Positions 1 through 11,069 of a stretch of 64,000 bases of DNA are shown one piece after another. Source of the stretch: Euryodendron excelsum. Its lineage: Eukaryota; Streptophyta; Magnoliopsida; Ericales; Pentaphylacaceae. The stretch is from positions 35,553,501 to 35,617,500 of the forward strand of contig CM065384.1 in assembly GCA_033060915.1 (NCBI GenBank), in the 5' to 3' direction. The notes beneath the pieces were generated by a model. It was not told where the DNA came from, searched no databases, and saw only the letters and a list, made by a program, of their open reading frames with translations. How positions within the stretch are numbered: position 1 is the stretch's first letter; each line of letters opens with the position of its first letter. Made by a program: the position numbers and the translations under genes.

Positions 1-536
1 TGCATTTTCCAGATTTAGAGTAGAAAAATTAACCAATTTAGAAGTTCATAGCATGCATGATGATATAGTGGACTTGATATGGCCATGAGGATCGAGGGTC
101 TTCATAGTGAAGTGTAAACCATATTTGTATGGTGCCAGCTCTTCGGTCTTCAATTCTACTTGAAATTTTTTGTTGTATTTGCACTTCAATTTGTACTTTA
201 GTCTTCAAGAATTGATTCCATGTCAACTTGAATACTCTTCAAATAATCTTGCTTGAGTGCTTTGCTTCTTTGAATAACTTCTTGAGTCATCATAAGATCT
301 TCAGTCACTTGCATCCTTCTTTTGAATACTTGTTGAACTCCTTGAGCATCTTCAATCTCTTCAAGAATAAGATTACCTAAGTAATCTTCTTGTTGGATCT
401 CAATCGATCAACTCAATTATTTTCTTGTTATCAAATGATTATAGTCTAATCTGCACACTCAAGTGAAATCATTAGATAACAACCACATGGTTTTGTTATC
501 ATCAAAATCAACATGGGGATCAACCTTGAGTCAACA
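1..536 (-). mobile_element. Copia-type LTR, partial, nested in an older copia gag
   Basis: Read on the minus strand, an LTR-like sequence starts TGTTGACTCAAGG at 536 and runs off the left edge. Its first part contains a 'GATGATAACAAAACC'-like stretch that I associate with many plant copia LTR starts (recalled, not searched). The junction at 536/537 is supported by the second copy of this block: near 54038 the gag sequence continues uninterrupted through TCATTGTCTTCC, whereas here it is replaced by LTR. The other end and the TSD partner lie outside the window. The family name is inference; the insertion itself is directly visible. Confidence 0.6.
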
Positions 537-1035
537 TCATTGTCTTCCATTCTCAAGTTCTTGAAGTTTGTTGTTAGTCACTGAAGTTTAGAAATTTTCA
601 CAACTATAGTTCTCTCATGTGTAACTTCAAGTATATCTCATGCTTCTTTAGCATTCTCACATGTTGACACACGTTTGAATTCATCTGGTGAGAGAGCATT
701 AAAGATAATATTGAGACCCTTACTGTTCCCACCGCTATTTGCGTAATCAACTGTACCCCAATCTTTTTCATCTTTAATTGTAACAACATATAACAGTAGG
801 GGTAAAAGTAGATGTACTTGTAGTCGTGGGGGCACTCTAGCTATGAGCAATTGACAACCATAATCTTTCATCTATAGATTTAAGAAAAGCTCTCATGCAA
901 ACTTTCCAGTAGACATAGTTGGTTCCATTAAACAATGGAGGTCTATTGGTAAAGTTGCCTTCGTGTGGTAAATCCATTTAATCAAATTATCAGGACCTCA
1001 CTCTTTGAAAAAACAAAACTAGTTTTGAGTGTCCT
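537..1035 (-). pseudogene. Copia gag N-terminal region (UBN2-type), broken
   Basis: The minus strand encodes fragments of a copia gag polyprotein. The frame beginning at 871 contains a SKGLNIIFNALSPDEFKRVS-like stretch, typical of the start of the UBN2/gag domain. The reading frame shifts and continues in the frame at 789-604. The C-terminal part of the domain is missing because another LTR interrupts it at 536; the homologous copy at 53853-54107 retains that part. It lies directly downstream of the primer-binding site of the LTR at 1050-1938, the expected place for gag. Frameshifts and stops make it non-functional. Confidence 0.7.
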
Positions 1036-1047
1036 GCTCTGATACCA
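1036..1047 (-). other. Primer-binding site of copia element (initiator tRNA-Met type)
   Basis: The minus strand reads TGGTATCAGAGC two bases after the LTR end. This is the classical plant Ty1/copia primer-binding site complementary to the 3' end of initiator methionine tRNA. It fixes both the orientation (minus) and the inner border of the adjacent LTR. Confidence 0.9.
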
Positions 1048-1049
1048 AT

Positions 1050-1938
1050 TGAAATTTCCTATCTATTTGGATTTACAATCACTTAAAGGTGCGCTTGATT
1101 GATACCAATTAACTAATCTAATCAATCACACTCTAATTAAATCACACGCATGTAAAGTAAAGCAATCACATAATAGACACACAATTTGTGTCGTGAAAAC
1201 CCAAACTGAGAAAAAATCATAGAACCTAGTCCAGCCCAAGTTCCAAGCACTATCAACAATTGAACAGTTTACAAGAACACTTGCACCTATATCAATTCGA
1301 ATCCCATGAATCTAAGTTGAAGTCGAACATTGCTTACATACCCCACAACTAACTGCTTTCCAGTGCTTGAACCGCGATGAACACCATGCCGTGAATCCTT
1401 GCCTTAATGCACCACCAAGACACTTTGATGTCAATGAAGATTTGAAGTTCTTCAACTTGCTAAGGAAACATTAGGGTTTGTCTTTGGAGGCTCTCAATAT
1501 CTTTCATAAGTATGTTAACCCTACAAGTCAAAGCTTTGAAGTTTATATATGCATTGAAGCTATTTGGAAACAAATAGTAGTAGTTTCCTAAAAAAATGTA
1601 CAGGAGTTGGCGGGGGCGAGAAGGTAGCGAGAAAACCTTCACGATCTCGTTGGGGTGAGAAGGTAACGAGAAGGTGGCGACAACCACTGTCTTGAACCTT
1701 CAAGTCTCGCTGGGGCGAGAAGGTGGTGAGACCTTAGAGACGGCCACTGCCCAATTTTTTCAAATCTCACTGGGGCGAGACCTTAGCAAGAAGGTAGCCA
1801 ACTCTACAACATTATCCAGCTTTGAACTCCTTTGTCCTTGAATAGATGTCCAAGCCCTCCTTAGCATTAGTTTGAACGTATATGACATACAAGGACATAA
1901 ATACAATATTTTTTTATCACATGATTGTGCCAATTACA
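1050..1938 (-). mobile_element. Copia LTR (left block copy)
   Basis: An 889-bp LTR read on the minus strand, starting TGTAATTGGCACAATC at 1938 and ending TTTCA at 1050, followed by spacer AT and the primer-binding site. A TATA-like ATATATAAAC lies at about 1543-1550, with a palindrome-rich cassette just upstream of it. A homologous LTR of 878 bp lies at 56055-56932 with the same flanks on both sides. The two are therefore products of block duplication, not the two LTRs of one element. The LTR starts inside an F-box reading frame and supplies its stop codon. Confidence 0.85.
1590..1800 (-). repeat. Palindrome cassette in copia LTR U3
   Basis: About eight imperfect repeats of a hairpin word. 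The clearest is at 1705-1720: arms TCTCGC and GCGAGA around TGGG. Neighbouring copies read GCGAGAAGGTAGCGAG or CTCGTTGGGGTGAG. The cassette sits about 40 bp upstream (in LTR orientation) of the TATA-like box. The corresponding cassette in the right block copy is at about 56610-56800. Confidence 0.75.
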
Positions 1939-3153
1939 ATATAGATCTTACACTAACCCAACTACAAAAAGTGTCCAATGTAAGGGTCTTGAGGCAGCAT
2001 GAAATCTTAGCAAAAAATTCATTCAACAAAAAACCAAAATAGGAGCTATCAATGTACCCTCCAACGGATACATCAACAAGTGAGGGCACATTCTCAAGAA
2101 GCAACTTTATCTTTGATCCATGGTACTTAAAGGGAACAAGATTTACGTCAGATATCTCGATATATTTGATGAAGCAACAATTCAATATCTCCAAGTACTT
2201 CCCTTTGCTTTTGTCAAATAGCTCTCTTGGAAAAGTATATACCTTCTCAATGTCAACATCCCTTGACAAGTCCAACTCAAGCCTTTGAACTTTCCTTGAC
2301 AAAGCAAACTTGATCCACTCATCAATGTCATACTTGGAGCGTTTATCCAAAGCATAACAAACTTTAAATTCTTCTATAGTACCGGCATCATGCAATTCCA
2401 AAATTTCATTAACCCAATTGACAAAATTATGCTTCTCAGTGTTATGTAACTCCGGTTTCCAACTTATTCTCTCATAGGATTTCAAGCGATCAAACTTGAG
2501 AAAGCTGATCAGCGTCCAGAGGCTCCTCCATCTGGTAGAAAGGATGCTGGTGCGTACTGCGTCCCTCAGTGGCAATCGAGACAATACAGATGCAAGAATT
2601 TCATCCGGGAAGTTGCTAATCTGATCCTCCAAAACAGAATCATCGCCCTTGTTTCATCGCCAATAATGAACATAAATCAATCAACACAATGGTTTGCAAA
2701 AAAAATAAAATTGAAATATAAAATCACCTCAATTAACTTCATATGAGATAAAGATCTTAAGACTGTCCATCATGAAATTCAATAATTTAAAAATCCTTCA
2801 TTAACGTCGTGTAACGCTATATAGCAAGTCACAAGAGATTAGAGAAACGACATAGAAAAACACGCTTTAGCAAAAACACCAAACTAATTTCTTCAAATAC
2901 TACAATTAGAAGTAAATTACATGACATAAAAAGTTTTAGCAGAGCTGGAAAAGCCATTCATCATCATCAAAAAAATAAACATATACATCCCGCTAAAACA
3001 AAGAGCCGTGAAGAATATAAAATAAACAACATGCTTAGAACTAGAACTTAAAAAATTCAAACACTTGCAACAATCGCCCACAAAAAAAAAAATTTTGGGA
3101 GTCACCTTGTTTTTCCTGTGTTTGTGGGTAACTTTAAACTTTATCCTCCCCAT
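1934..3153 (-). CDS. F-box/LRR protein, two exons, C-terminally truncated by a copia LTR
   Basis: Predicted minus-strand gene. Exon 1 is 3153-3106 (starts MGRIKFKV); intron 3105-2648 has GT at 3105 and AG at 2648; exon 2 is 2647-1934. Both junctions are phase 0 and give about 253 residues. Exon 2 carries an F-box near its start (LPLRDAVRTSILSTRWRSLW), then FBD/LRR-type sequence. F-box proteins recruit substrates to SCF ubiquitin ligases through SKP1. Two defects: relative to the copy at 56930-60574 about 69 LRR codons are missing in frame (KSKG joined to KYLEIL), and the C-terminus including any FBD domain is lost because the LTR beginning TGTAA at 1938 provides the stop. No usable ATG precedes exon 2 in frame, which is why I infer exon 1. 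It may be a transcribed remnant rather than a functional gene. Confidence 0.65.
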
Positions 3154-3339
3154 GAATTTGAAAGCGTCAGAGTCCTTTTGGTAATTGACTTTAGATTCTA
3201 AAACCCCCAACTCAAGTCAAGCAAATGTAGATGCGGATATGTGGTGATATGTGTATATATATCTGAGGTTTTGCCGACCTCTGTGTGTAACATGGAATTG
3301 CACAGAGCCGCAAAACACCCTATTTAATATATTACTGGA

Positions 3340-3775
3340 AGGTAGAGCAACTCTCGTACTTGCAACACTTATAGAGACGAGAGAGGAGGAAAACTAATAT
3401 TCAAATTCAGAAGCAATTTGAATGGTCAAAATTACACTTGTTGAAATTTATAAAGTGAGGCAAATATGTAACATTAAAAAATTTTAAGGATATTTTTTAA
3501 AAGTGAATAAGATAAGCAGCATCCAAGGTGAATTAAAATAAATTATTATATTTACATATACTAGAAGATGGGGCACATACGACGCGTGTGCAACTCTTTT
3601 GCAGCAGTTATAGATACGTGAGGGAAGACATTCAATTGCAAAAATGAATTTAAATAGTTAAAATTATCCTTAATTATTTCAATTTATAAATTAAAATAAA
3701 TATGCAAATTTTAAAAATTTTAAGGATAATTTTGACAAGTAGAAAAGATACGCGACTTCTAGAGTATTGCCATCA
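3340..3775. repeat. Diverged local tandem duplication (two ~190-bp units)
   Basis: Units at about 3340-3530 and 3570-3770 share order and wording: GCAACTCT near the start, then a 'TATAGA.ACG.GAGG' stretch, then TTTTAAGGATA near the end. They are clearly diverged. The right block copy (60765-61489) appears to carry a hybrid of the two. This is the 5' flank of the F-box gene; I see no coding sequence in it. Confidence 0.5.
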
Positions 3776-5140
3776 TATAATAGAATAGATGTACAGAGCC
3801 CTACCATGTCGGGCTCGAGCTGGATGATCCACGACCTGAGAGATAGCCCAATTAGAAGTACTGGCCCAACCCCCGATGGAAAACACAAGTTCTGGTACTA
3901 TATTAAATAATTTTGTGTTATGTTGTAGAATCAAGACTTTTTAAAACTAGAAGTCTTCACTAATATTAATACAGCCTTTAAATATCAGAATGTAAACTTT
4001 TATGATAATAAATTTTTTTTTTTTTTGAAGGGGCACTTAGGTGCATTTTAAACATCTCACTAAATTTCAATTAATATTCTCTTATTTTAGTTTTTTTTCC
4101 TTACACCAATATTGTCCTTATTCTTATTTATATTTGTCATATTTAAATAATAGTAATAATAAAATAAGTACTTAAAACACTATACCTTACAGCTCATAAT
4201 CGAGTTTCATCTCATAATTATGAGAACCTCTTGCACTGCACTGAGCAATATTATATGTTCGTGTTGCTAAGTAAGTTTGAAATGAGCTGCAAACCTGCAA
4301 AGGAAGGCTTAGCATTATCACGGGCAAAACAACATCAAGAGATGGGTTGCAAAGGAGGGCAAAGCACACGGGCACAAAAGGACCAAAAAGGGGAGGGAGG
4401 GGCCATGGGCCCTTTAAGTTTTTGAAAATTTACCTTAGATCCTATATATTGGCATGTTTGATTTTTGGGCAAGCTAAAGAGTCTTGAGACTAAGAGTCTA
4501 ATGACTAAGTAATCCTAGGACTTGTAGCTCCAAACTATTCCCAAATCTCATTTTTGTTAACGCGTGGAATAAAAGTTGAGATTAATCTTATTAAAGCTGT
4601 GAAAAAAAAAACTATTTATGTCTTACTAAATTAGAAAAGTAATTTATACTCAATTAATATATATTGATTTATTATACAACACGATATTGTACTAATTATA
4701 GCATATTATATATTATAACATAATAGTATATTATATATTATATTATATTATTATATATCAGTACATTACAAAATTTGATAAGTTTATAATTTTATATTAA
4801 TTTAAAATTTTCTAATTTTATATATTTTAATGTACTACACTGTAGTATAATATATAATATATGGCACACAAATTTACTAATAATATATAATTTAATATTA
4901 CCGTATTTTAATGTATTATAATGGAATATAATATATAATAGTCATATATAATACTAATATAATGTAATTTTTTAATGCATAATATTACAATATTTTAATA
5001 TATCACAATGTAATATAGTATATAATAGTAAATAATGTATCCAACTAGAGGTAATTAAGTCATTTAGGTCATTTCAGCTCTTAACCTAGTCTCAAGATTA
5101 CGAAACTCACAGGACGATTAGGTGCAAACAGAGTCATAAA
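3776..5140. other. AT-rich intergenic stretch, no gene seen
   Basis: From about 4630 to 5035 the sequence is dominated by TATATTATA-type low-complexity words. There is a poly(T) run near 4015-4026. Short ORFs around 4190-4425 have no recognisable domain and look like chance openings. No RNA gene or clear transposon end was seen. Confidence 0.5.
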
Positions 5141-5998
5141 AGTAAACACAGGACGCTTAGGAAAATATTGCTATGGTTCTCTTGGTTGTCACCTTACTAT
5201 TGTCCACTCCCCTTATAATTCTGCAATGGACTCTTTTGTTATTTAACTGCTAACTTCATTGATATTGTTACATCAATTTCATCCATGTTACTCTGGTCAT
5301 CAAAGTAAAGAATAAAAGAAACACACTAGAGTTCTTTTTCCAGCGTTTTAGTCACTCATGTGTCATTCAAGTTCTTCTTTAAATTGGTTATGGCATTTCA
5401 AACATGTATTGTGTCATTCTTGTAATTCACAAAAGATGTAAATGCAAAGCTACACCACATATATTTTCAATTTTGTGACCACCAAACATGGATGTAATTA
5501 TCATAGTTTCCTAAGATCTCTCAGAAGAATTATTTTCAATTTTGTTGGTCACTTTCCAAACATGGATGTAAAGTGACCAACAAATTCAATAATTGAACAT
5601 GTTACATACGAAGAAGTTTACAAAGGTAATAAGTTGGAAAAGACAATTCAAGCAACATGTGATGCAAAATACACACAATATACTTTCAGAAGAATTAAAA
5701 ACAATTTGCAACATAATAAATTATAACCCAAATATGATAGAAGAATTAAGCAGTATTACACCTTATAACATATCAATCGGTACAAAAAGAAGATATACCC
5801 AAACGCAGAGTACCCAATTAAGTAGTTTTTTTGATAAGTAGAGTACCGAAGTAAGTATAGAGAAAACATCTATTAAATCTCAATGTGTCAAATGAATAAA
5901 AGTGAAAAGAGAACCACACCAATTCAGCAACAGTAATAACTTATTACAGAAAGGATTAACAATGCTTTAACTTATAACAATTAGCATGGAAACAGACC
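5141..5998. other. Unassigned intergenic sequence with one short ORF
   Basis: A plus-strand ORF at 5593-5841 (82 codons) is lysine- and asparagine-rich, with no motif I recognise and AT-driven codon use. I do not call it a gene. No repeat termini were found here. Confidence 0.35.
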
Positions 5999-6813
5999 TT
6001 TTTTTTTGGGTTGATAAGTGAAGTAAATTAAAATATAAAAAAAAAAGGGCCAAGGGGGCATCACCAACGCAAAGCAACAGAAGCAAAGAATAGTATACAA
6101 CCACTCAAGCCTCTACGGAGACCCAAAAGACCATAAAAGGAACAAAAAAGTTGCTTGGCCTATCCAAGTTCTTCAACTCCCTTCCACTCCTAGAGCTTTG
6201 CTTCCGCCACTCCTCCTAGCAGAGTTATCATCCATCTTTGGCCTCTTATTGGCTCCAATAAAAGATGACAGCCTTGAAGAATCATTATCAAATCCTTCAC
6301 ACGGAATTTCATAAATTTACTTAGACCTTTAACCCTTTTCCTAACCCAAATTTGGAAAATAACCCATCATCCTTCATTTTCAAATCCCCATGGAAACTCT
6401 ACCCTTTTCCCATCACCCAAACTTAGAAGACAAACTATATATCTTCCTTCATCTTCACATCACCATCAGAAACTATACCCTGATCATCCACTTTTCTTCC
6501 AACCAACCCCTCTCCAAGCTATCCTCTACTGGAGCCATATTTCCTTGACCCTTGCAAGGGATAAACCTACCACATGTGAAAGATCTCGACCTCCCTGAAG
6601 CTATAATTCTCTTTCCCATCGCTTTGATCTTCTTCCACTTAACCAGGCCTCTGCTTGCCTCTTCAACATCCCCCTATTGACAAGGAGACATGGCCAAAAA
6701 TCTAGCTTTCTCCGCAACTCTCACCTCTTAACGGCAAGTCACATCTCAAATTCTTTATCACTACACGAATAAGGCCGTAAGACCATCCATAAAACAAAGA
6801 CAAAGATCACAAG
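5999..6813 (-). mobile_element. LINE-like 3' end (minus strand), split by the Tat element
   Basis: A poly(T) run at about 6000-6008 followed by GGGTTGATAAGTGAAG and a second A/T-rich run looks like the reverse complement of a plant L1-type LINE 3' tail. A minus-strand reading around 6300-6180 gives a short Lys/Arg/Ser-rich stretch with stops; no reverse transcriptase is visible. The gypsy element inserted after ACAAG at 6809-6813, and the interrupted sequence resumes at 16997. The LINE assignment is pattern-based and unverified. Confidence 0.4.
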
Positions 6814-7368
6814 GGATAATATGACAAGTCTAGCCGGTCTGCCCCTTCGATGGACAGACCACACGAGCTCGGGCTACGTCACTAGGCCAGGACTCCCAAA
6901 CCCCCTCCCAGACCAGGCTTGCTATGGACCGAGAAGGGCAGAGCTCTAACAGTACACCTGGCGCCTCTATTAAGGCACCCCGAGATTCTCGCCTGATGAT
7001 CAGCCCCCACGATCCCATGATTGGGACGACTCCCCCACAACTGGGGCATGGTTCTTGGAGTCTAATATCAAGACACGATACATCCCCATGATTTTGGATG
7101 CATAATTTGAGGGCACGACTGGCTCTCCCATGAAGGTGCCCACGATCTGAGCCAACACTCCAATAAAAAGGGGCAGTCATCATCTCCAAAAGAGGTACGA
7201 GACACATCAACCCTTAAACATTGTTACTCTGCCCATTTCTCTCTAGCTTAACTTTTACCTCGGAGTGTCATTGGCAGGCACCACACCAGTGTCCCAAGCA
7301 GGAGGATCCATCTCTTCTATCATTCGCATCAGTGGTCGGGAAGGACGTACAAATTCATTGCATCATCA
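6814..7368 (+). mobile_element. 5' LTR of Tat element 1
   Basis: 555 bp from GGATAATATG (first base mutated; the 3' LTR has TGATAATATG) to CATCATCA. A possible TATA-like CAATAAAAAGG lies near 7162. It is identical in length to the 3' LTR at 16437-16991. The target duplication ACAAG precedes it immediately. Confidence 0.93.
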
Positions 7369-7369
7369 G

Positions 7370-7387
7370 TTGGCGTCGTTTGTGGAA
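7370..7387 (+). other. Primer-binding site of Tat element 1
   Basis: TTGGCGTCGTTTGTGG directly after the LTR resembles the TTGGCGCCGTCTGTGG-type primer-binding site of plant Tat elements, with a CpG-type C-to-T change. The priming tRNA is not named here because I could not check a tRNA set. Confidence 0.75.
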
Positions 7388-7454
7388 ACGACATTTTAGT
7401 TGTTTCATGGTCTTGACCCCATCCGGTGCTGCATCAATCAGGCTAGACGAAGCA

Positions 7455-9109
7455 ATGGAGGAACAAAGTACTGCAAGGATCGTTGCCTTGGAGCAGTAGA
7501 TCATCAAAATGATGGCATCCATGAACGAGCTCTAGGCTCGGAATCAAGAGCTGGAGAGGAGATTGCCCCCGCCACCAGTGGCACCGGGAGTGGTGAATCC
7601 TCCACCGCTAGAGGACCCACCGATGCCTGCAAACCAGCTGGCGGCAGGGAACCGAAAGGGCAATGCTATCGAGGGGGCGGAGGACCCAGTGTTCCCTAGG
7701 AAAATCCTCCCCCGAGAGGGGCCGGAACCCACGCTGATGAAGCCCAGAGCCACATCACCCAGTCCAAGGCGGCTACCGTGGTGCTTTCGAAGCACACGGG
7801 TGAAACTCGCTTAGAGTGGGATGAGCAGTTGAAGGAAATGCAGGCTAAACTGGCTGGTGTGATTGCAGTGGTAAAAGAGGAAGGCCCCAGTACAGTGAAA
7901 GAGCTGGAGAATAGGACAGACACGCCTTTGACACCAGGAGTAATGGGGATGCCCTTACCCCCGAAGTTCAAGATGCCCACATTGGAGTCCTTTGATGGCA
8001 CAAAGGACCCCCTAGACCACCTGGAGAAATATAAAGCCCTGATGGACCTCTAGGCGGTCCTTGACAAAATTATGTGCAGGGCATTCCCTACCACCCTTAA
8101 AGGCCTAGCTCGGATCTGGTTCCACAGGCTTTCCCCTGGGACGATCGACAAGTTTGTGGACTTGAGCAGGTTGTTCGTCAGCCGCTATATCGGAGGGTAG
8201 AGGCAGAGGAGGCCTTCCACTTCCTTGTTCAACACTAAGCAACGCGAGAAGGAAACCCTGAGTGAGTTTGTCACCGGTTTCAACCAAGAGACTCTGTACG
8301 TGGATGACCTGGATCAGAAGGTGGCAGTAGCGGCGTTCATTGCAGGAGTCAGAACACTCAAGTTCCTGTTTTCCTTGGCCAAGGAGGCGCCTAAGACCAT
8401 GGCTGCGCTGATGCTCCGAGCATAAAAATACATGACCGCAGAGGACACTCTCAAGGCCAGGGAAGACCCGGAGAGCGCCACTCCAAGCCAGGACAAGAAA
8501 AGGATGGCTGAGGAGAAGAAGGATGACAAGGCAGCGAAAGCCCCTAGAATGGCTGAGCAGAAGCACAGAGCATAGGGTGATAGGCTCAAGCCGGCTAGAT
8601 ACAACCAGCATTTTACCCCCCTAAACACTCCTCTAGATCAAGTACTTTACGAGATCAAACGGGATCCTGTGCTAAGATGGCCGAGAAAAATAAGGTCCCC
8701 CCCAGAGAAAAGGCCAACCAACAAGTGGTGCCGATTTCACCAAGACCATGGCCACGATACGGAGGACTGTTACGACCTTAAGCAGTAGGTTGAGAACCCA
8801 ATCAAGCAAGGGAGATTAGGCAGGTACATAGCAGGGGGGAGGCGTGACGATAGGCCAGACCATCCCTCAAGGTAAGCCAAACGAAGAAGCCCTGAGAGGG
8901 AAAGGCAAAATCAGCAGCCCATGAGAGAAATAAGGGTCATCTCTGGAGGGTTCGCAGGTGGTGGTGAATCCTCATCTGCCAAGAAAAGGTATACTAGGGA
9001 GGCCCGGAGCCAGAGGGAAGTCATGTCCATAGATCAATCAGCCAAGAAATCCAGGGCAGAGCATGACCCTATCTCATTCACAGATGAAGAGGCTGAGGCT
9101 ATATGTTAA
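7455..9109 (+). pseudogene. gag: gag polyprotein region, Tat element 1
   Basis: The ATG at 7455 opens a frame with early TAG stops and a proline-rich N-terminal part; after a frameshift near 7740 the gag domain continues (PPKFKMPTLESFDGTKDPLDH near 7960-8025, then a stretch with FNTKQREKETLSEFV near 8228-8270). A zinc-knuckle-like WCRFHQDHGHDTEDCYDLKQ lies near 8729-8788, followed by a TAG where relatives have Gln. Gag forms the virus-like particle and binds the element RNA. At least eight in-frame stops make it non-functional. It is followed without a gap by the protease frame. Confidence 0.85.
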
Positions 9110-9112
9110 CCT

Positions 9113-9589
9113 TACGACGACCCCTTGGTCATATCAGTAGTGGTGTCCAATTTCTTAATTCGGAGGGTCCTGGTAGATAGTGACAACTCGGCAGATATTC
9201 TCTTCCTAAAGGCATTCGAGCAGTTAAAAGTCGGGAGGCAAAAGTTACAACCAGTCAATTCCCCCCTGGTCGGCTTCACTGGCGATAGAGTTACACCTTT
9301 GAGCTCCATAGCCCTACCAGTAACGCTAGGAACCGCACCCCAACAAGCTACCAAGATGGTAACATTCTTAGTATTGGATTGCCCTTCAACCTACAACATC
9401 ATTTTGGGTAGAACAGCCCTCAACGAATTTAAAGCTATATCCTCCACCTACCACTTGAAGGTCAAAATCCCCACATCTCAAGGAATTGGGGAGGTCAGGG
9501 TTGACCAACAGACCACCAGAGAGTGTTATATGGCATCCCTCAGAGGGGAAATCAAAGAGGTCATGCTGATTGAGGAGCTGGAGATTTGA
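9113..9589 (+). pseudogene. Aspartic protease domain, Tat element 1
   Basis: Retropepsin-like domain in frame with the end of gag. The active-site motif reads LVDSDNSADIL where the family has LVDSGSSADIL, so the catalytic DSG is mutated to DSD (one G-to-A change). The flap and C-terminal part (LGRTAL) are recognisable. The protease of element 2 at 42305-41649 retains DSG. The stop after EELEI at 9587-9589 is TGA. Confidence 0.88.
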
Positions 9590-10498
9590 GACGAGGAGGA
9601 GATCAGGAGGGGAGAACTGGTAGAAGAACTCGAGGAGGTCGTGATCGGAGGGCAAGACCATACCAAGATAATAAAAATTGGGACAACAGCCTCGGAGGAG
9701 TTCAAGGAGGGATTGAGGTCTTTCCTCAAGTGAAATGCCGATGTTTTCGCCTGGTCTCATGTGGATATGCTAGGCATCGATACCTGGGTTATTGCCCATC
9801 ATCTGAACATAGACCCAACTGTAAAACCAATCAGGCAGAAAAGGAGGACCTTCGCCCTAGAGCGCAACGAAGTAGTAGCCAACGAAGTTAAGAAATTGAC
9901 CAGAGCTGGCTTCATTAAGGAAGCCTAGTATCCTACTTGGCTGTCCAATGTAGTGATGGTCAAAAAGGCGAACAAGAAATAGAGGATGTGCGTGGACTTC
10001 ACAAATCTAAACAGGGCCTGTCCGAAGGAAAGCTTCCCTTATCCATAATAGACCAACTGGTGGATTCAACAGTAGGGTACGAGATGCTAGCCTTCATGGA
10101 TGTTTTCTCAGGTTACAACCAGATAAAGATAGCAGAGCACGACCAGGAGCACACGGCGTTTGTGATAAACAGAGGTCTGTACTGCTACAAAGTAATTCCC
10201 TTCAGCTTGAAGAATGCAGGAGTAACTTACCAGAGGCTTGTTAATCGCATGTTCAGCAATCAGATTGGAAGAAGCATGGAAGTCTACGTCGATGACATGC
10301 TGGTAAAAAGCAAACAAGCCATTAATCACCTGATAGATCTGGAAGTGACGTTTAAGAACCTACGGACTTATAAGATGAAGCTTAACCCTGCCAAATGTGC
10401 CTTTGGAGTAGCATCTAGTAAATTCCTGGGGTTCATGGTTTCCAACCAGGGGATAGAGTCCCCAACATCCACCAAAGATGTCCAAAGACTGGTAGGCA
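9590..10498 (+). pseudogene. Reverse transcriptase domain, Tat element 1
   Basis: Conserved RT blocks in order: [12 protein letters not shown] near 9748, the palm start MCVDFTNLNRACP, AFMDVFSGYNQI near 10091, FSLKNAGVTYQRLVNRMF near 10202, and the catalytic YVDDM at 10285-10299. A one-base frameshift near 10040 moves the frame. TAG stops occur at positions expected to be Gln (before YPTWLSNVV) and Trp (before RMCVDF). The domain copied element RNA into DNA; here it is inactive. Confidence 0.92.
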
Positions 10499-11046
10499 GG
10501 TGGCAACACTGAATAGATTCATCTCTAGATCAACAGATAAGTGCCTTCCTTTCTTTAAAATTTTGCGTAAAGCTTTTGAGTGGACCCCTGAATGTGAACA
10601 GGCTTTCCAGCAACTCAAAGGATATCTAAGTTCAGTACCATTGCTGAGCCGAACCGTGGAAGGTGAAGAACTCTATCTTTACCTCGCCGTGTCAAACACA
10701 GTAGTGAGCTCAGCCCTGGTCAGGCAAGAGGAACGAGTCTAAAAGCCTGTCCATTACACAAGTAAGGCCCTGAGGGGCGCCGAGAAGTGATACCCCAAAA
10801 TGGAGCTACTGGCCCTCGCCCTTGTAACTTCAGCACGGAGGTTGAGGCCATACTTTTGGGCCCACACTGTAGTTGTCCTGACAGACCAGCCATTGAAGAA
10901 GATCCTCCATAAGCCGGAGACCTCTGGCAGACTTGTCAAATGGTCCATAGAACTCAGCCAATTCGAGATCCAGTACAGACCAAGACTGACGATTAAGGGG
11001 CAAGCTATAGCAGACTTCATTGCTGAATTCACCCACCCAATAACCA
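10499..11046 (+). pseudogene. RNase H domain, Tat element 1
   Basis: Follows RT directly. It shows LNRFISRSTDKCLPFFK (connection region), AFEWTPECEQAFQQLK, then TDQPLKKILHKPETSGRLVK and ending near GQAIADFIAEF. These are standard gypsy RNase H blocks. Stops after EERV (10741) and before TPKMELLA break the frame. Confidence 0.88.
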
Positions 11047-11069
11047 ACCCCACTGATAACACCCTAGAG

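Noticed and set aside
4231..4425. 64-codon Lys/Gln-rich ORF near 4231
   Set aside because: No promoter, no motif, not repeated elsewhere; likely chance.
7544..7795. Minus-strand ORFs over gag (7544-7795, 7696-8001, 8105-8611, 9386-9760)
   Set aside because: Shadows of the GC-rich gag/protease coding frame; no domains and no element 2 counterpart.
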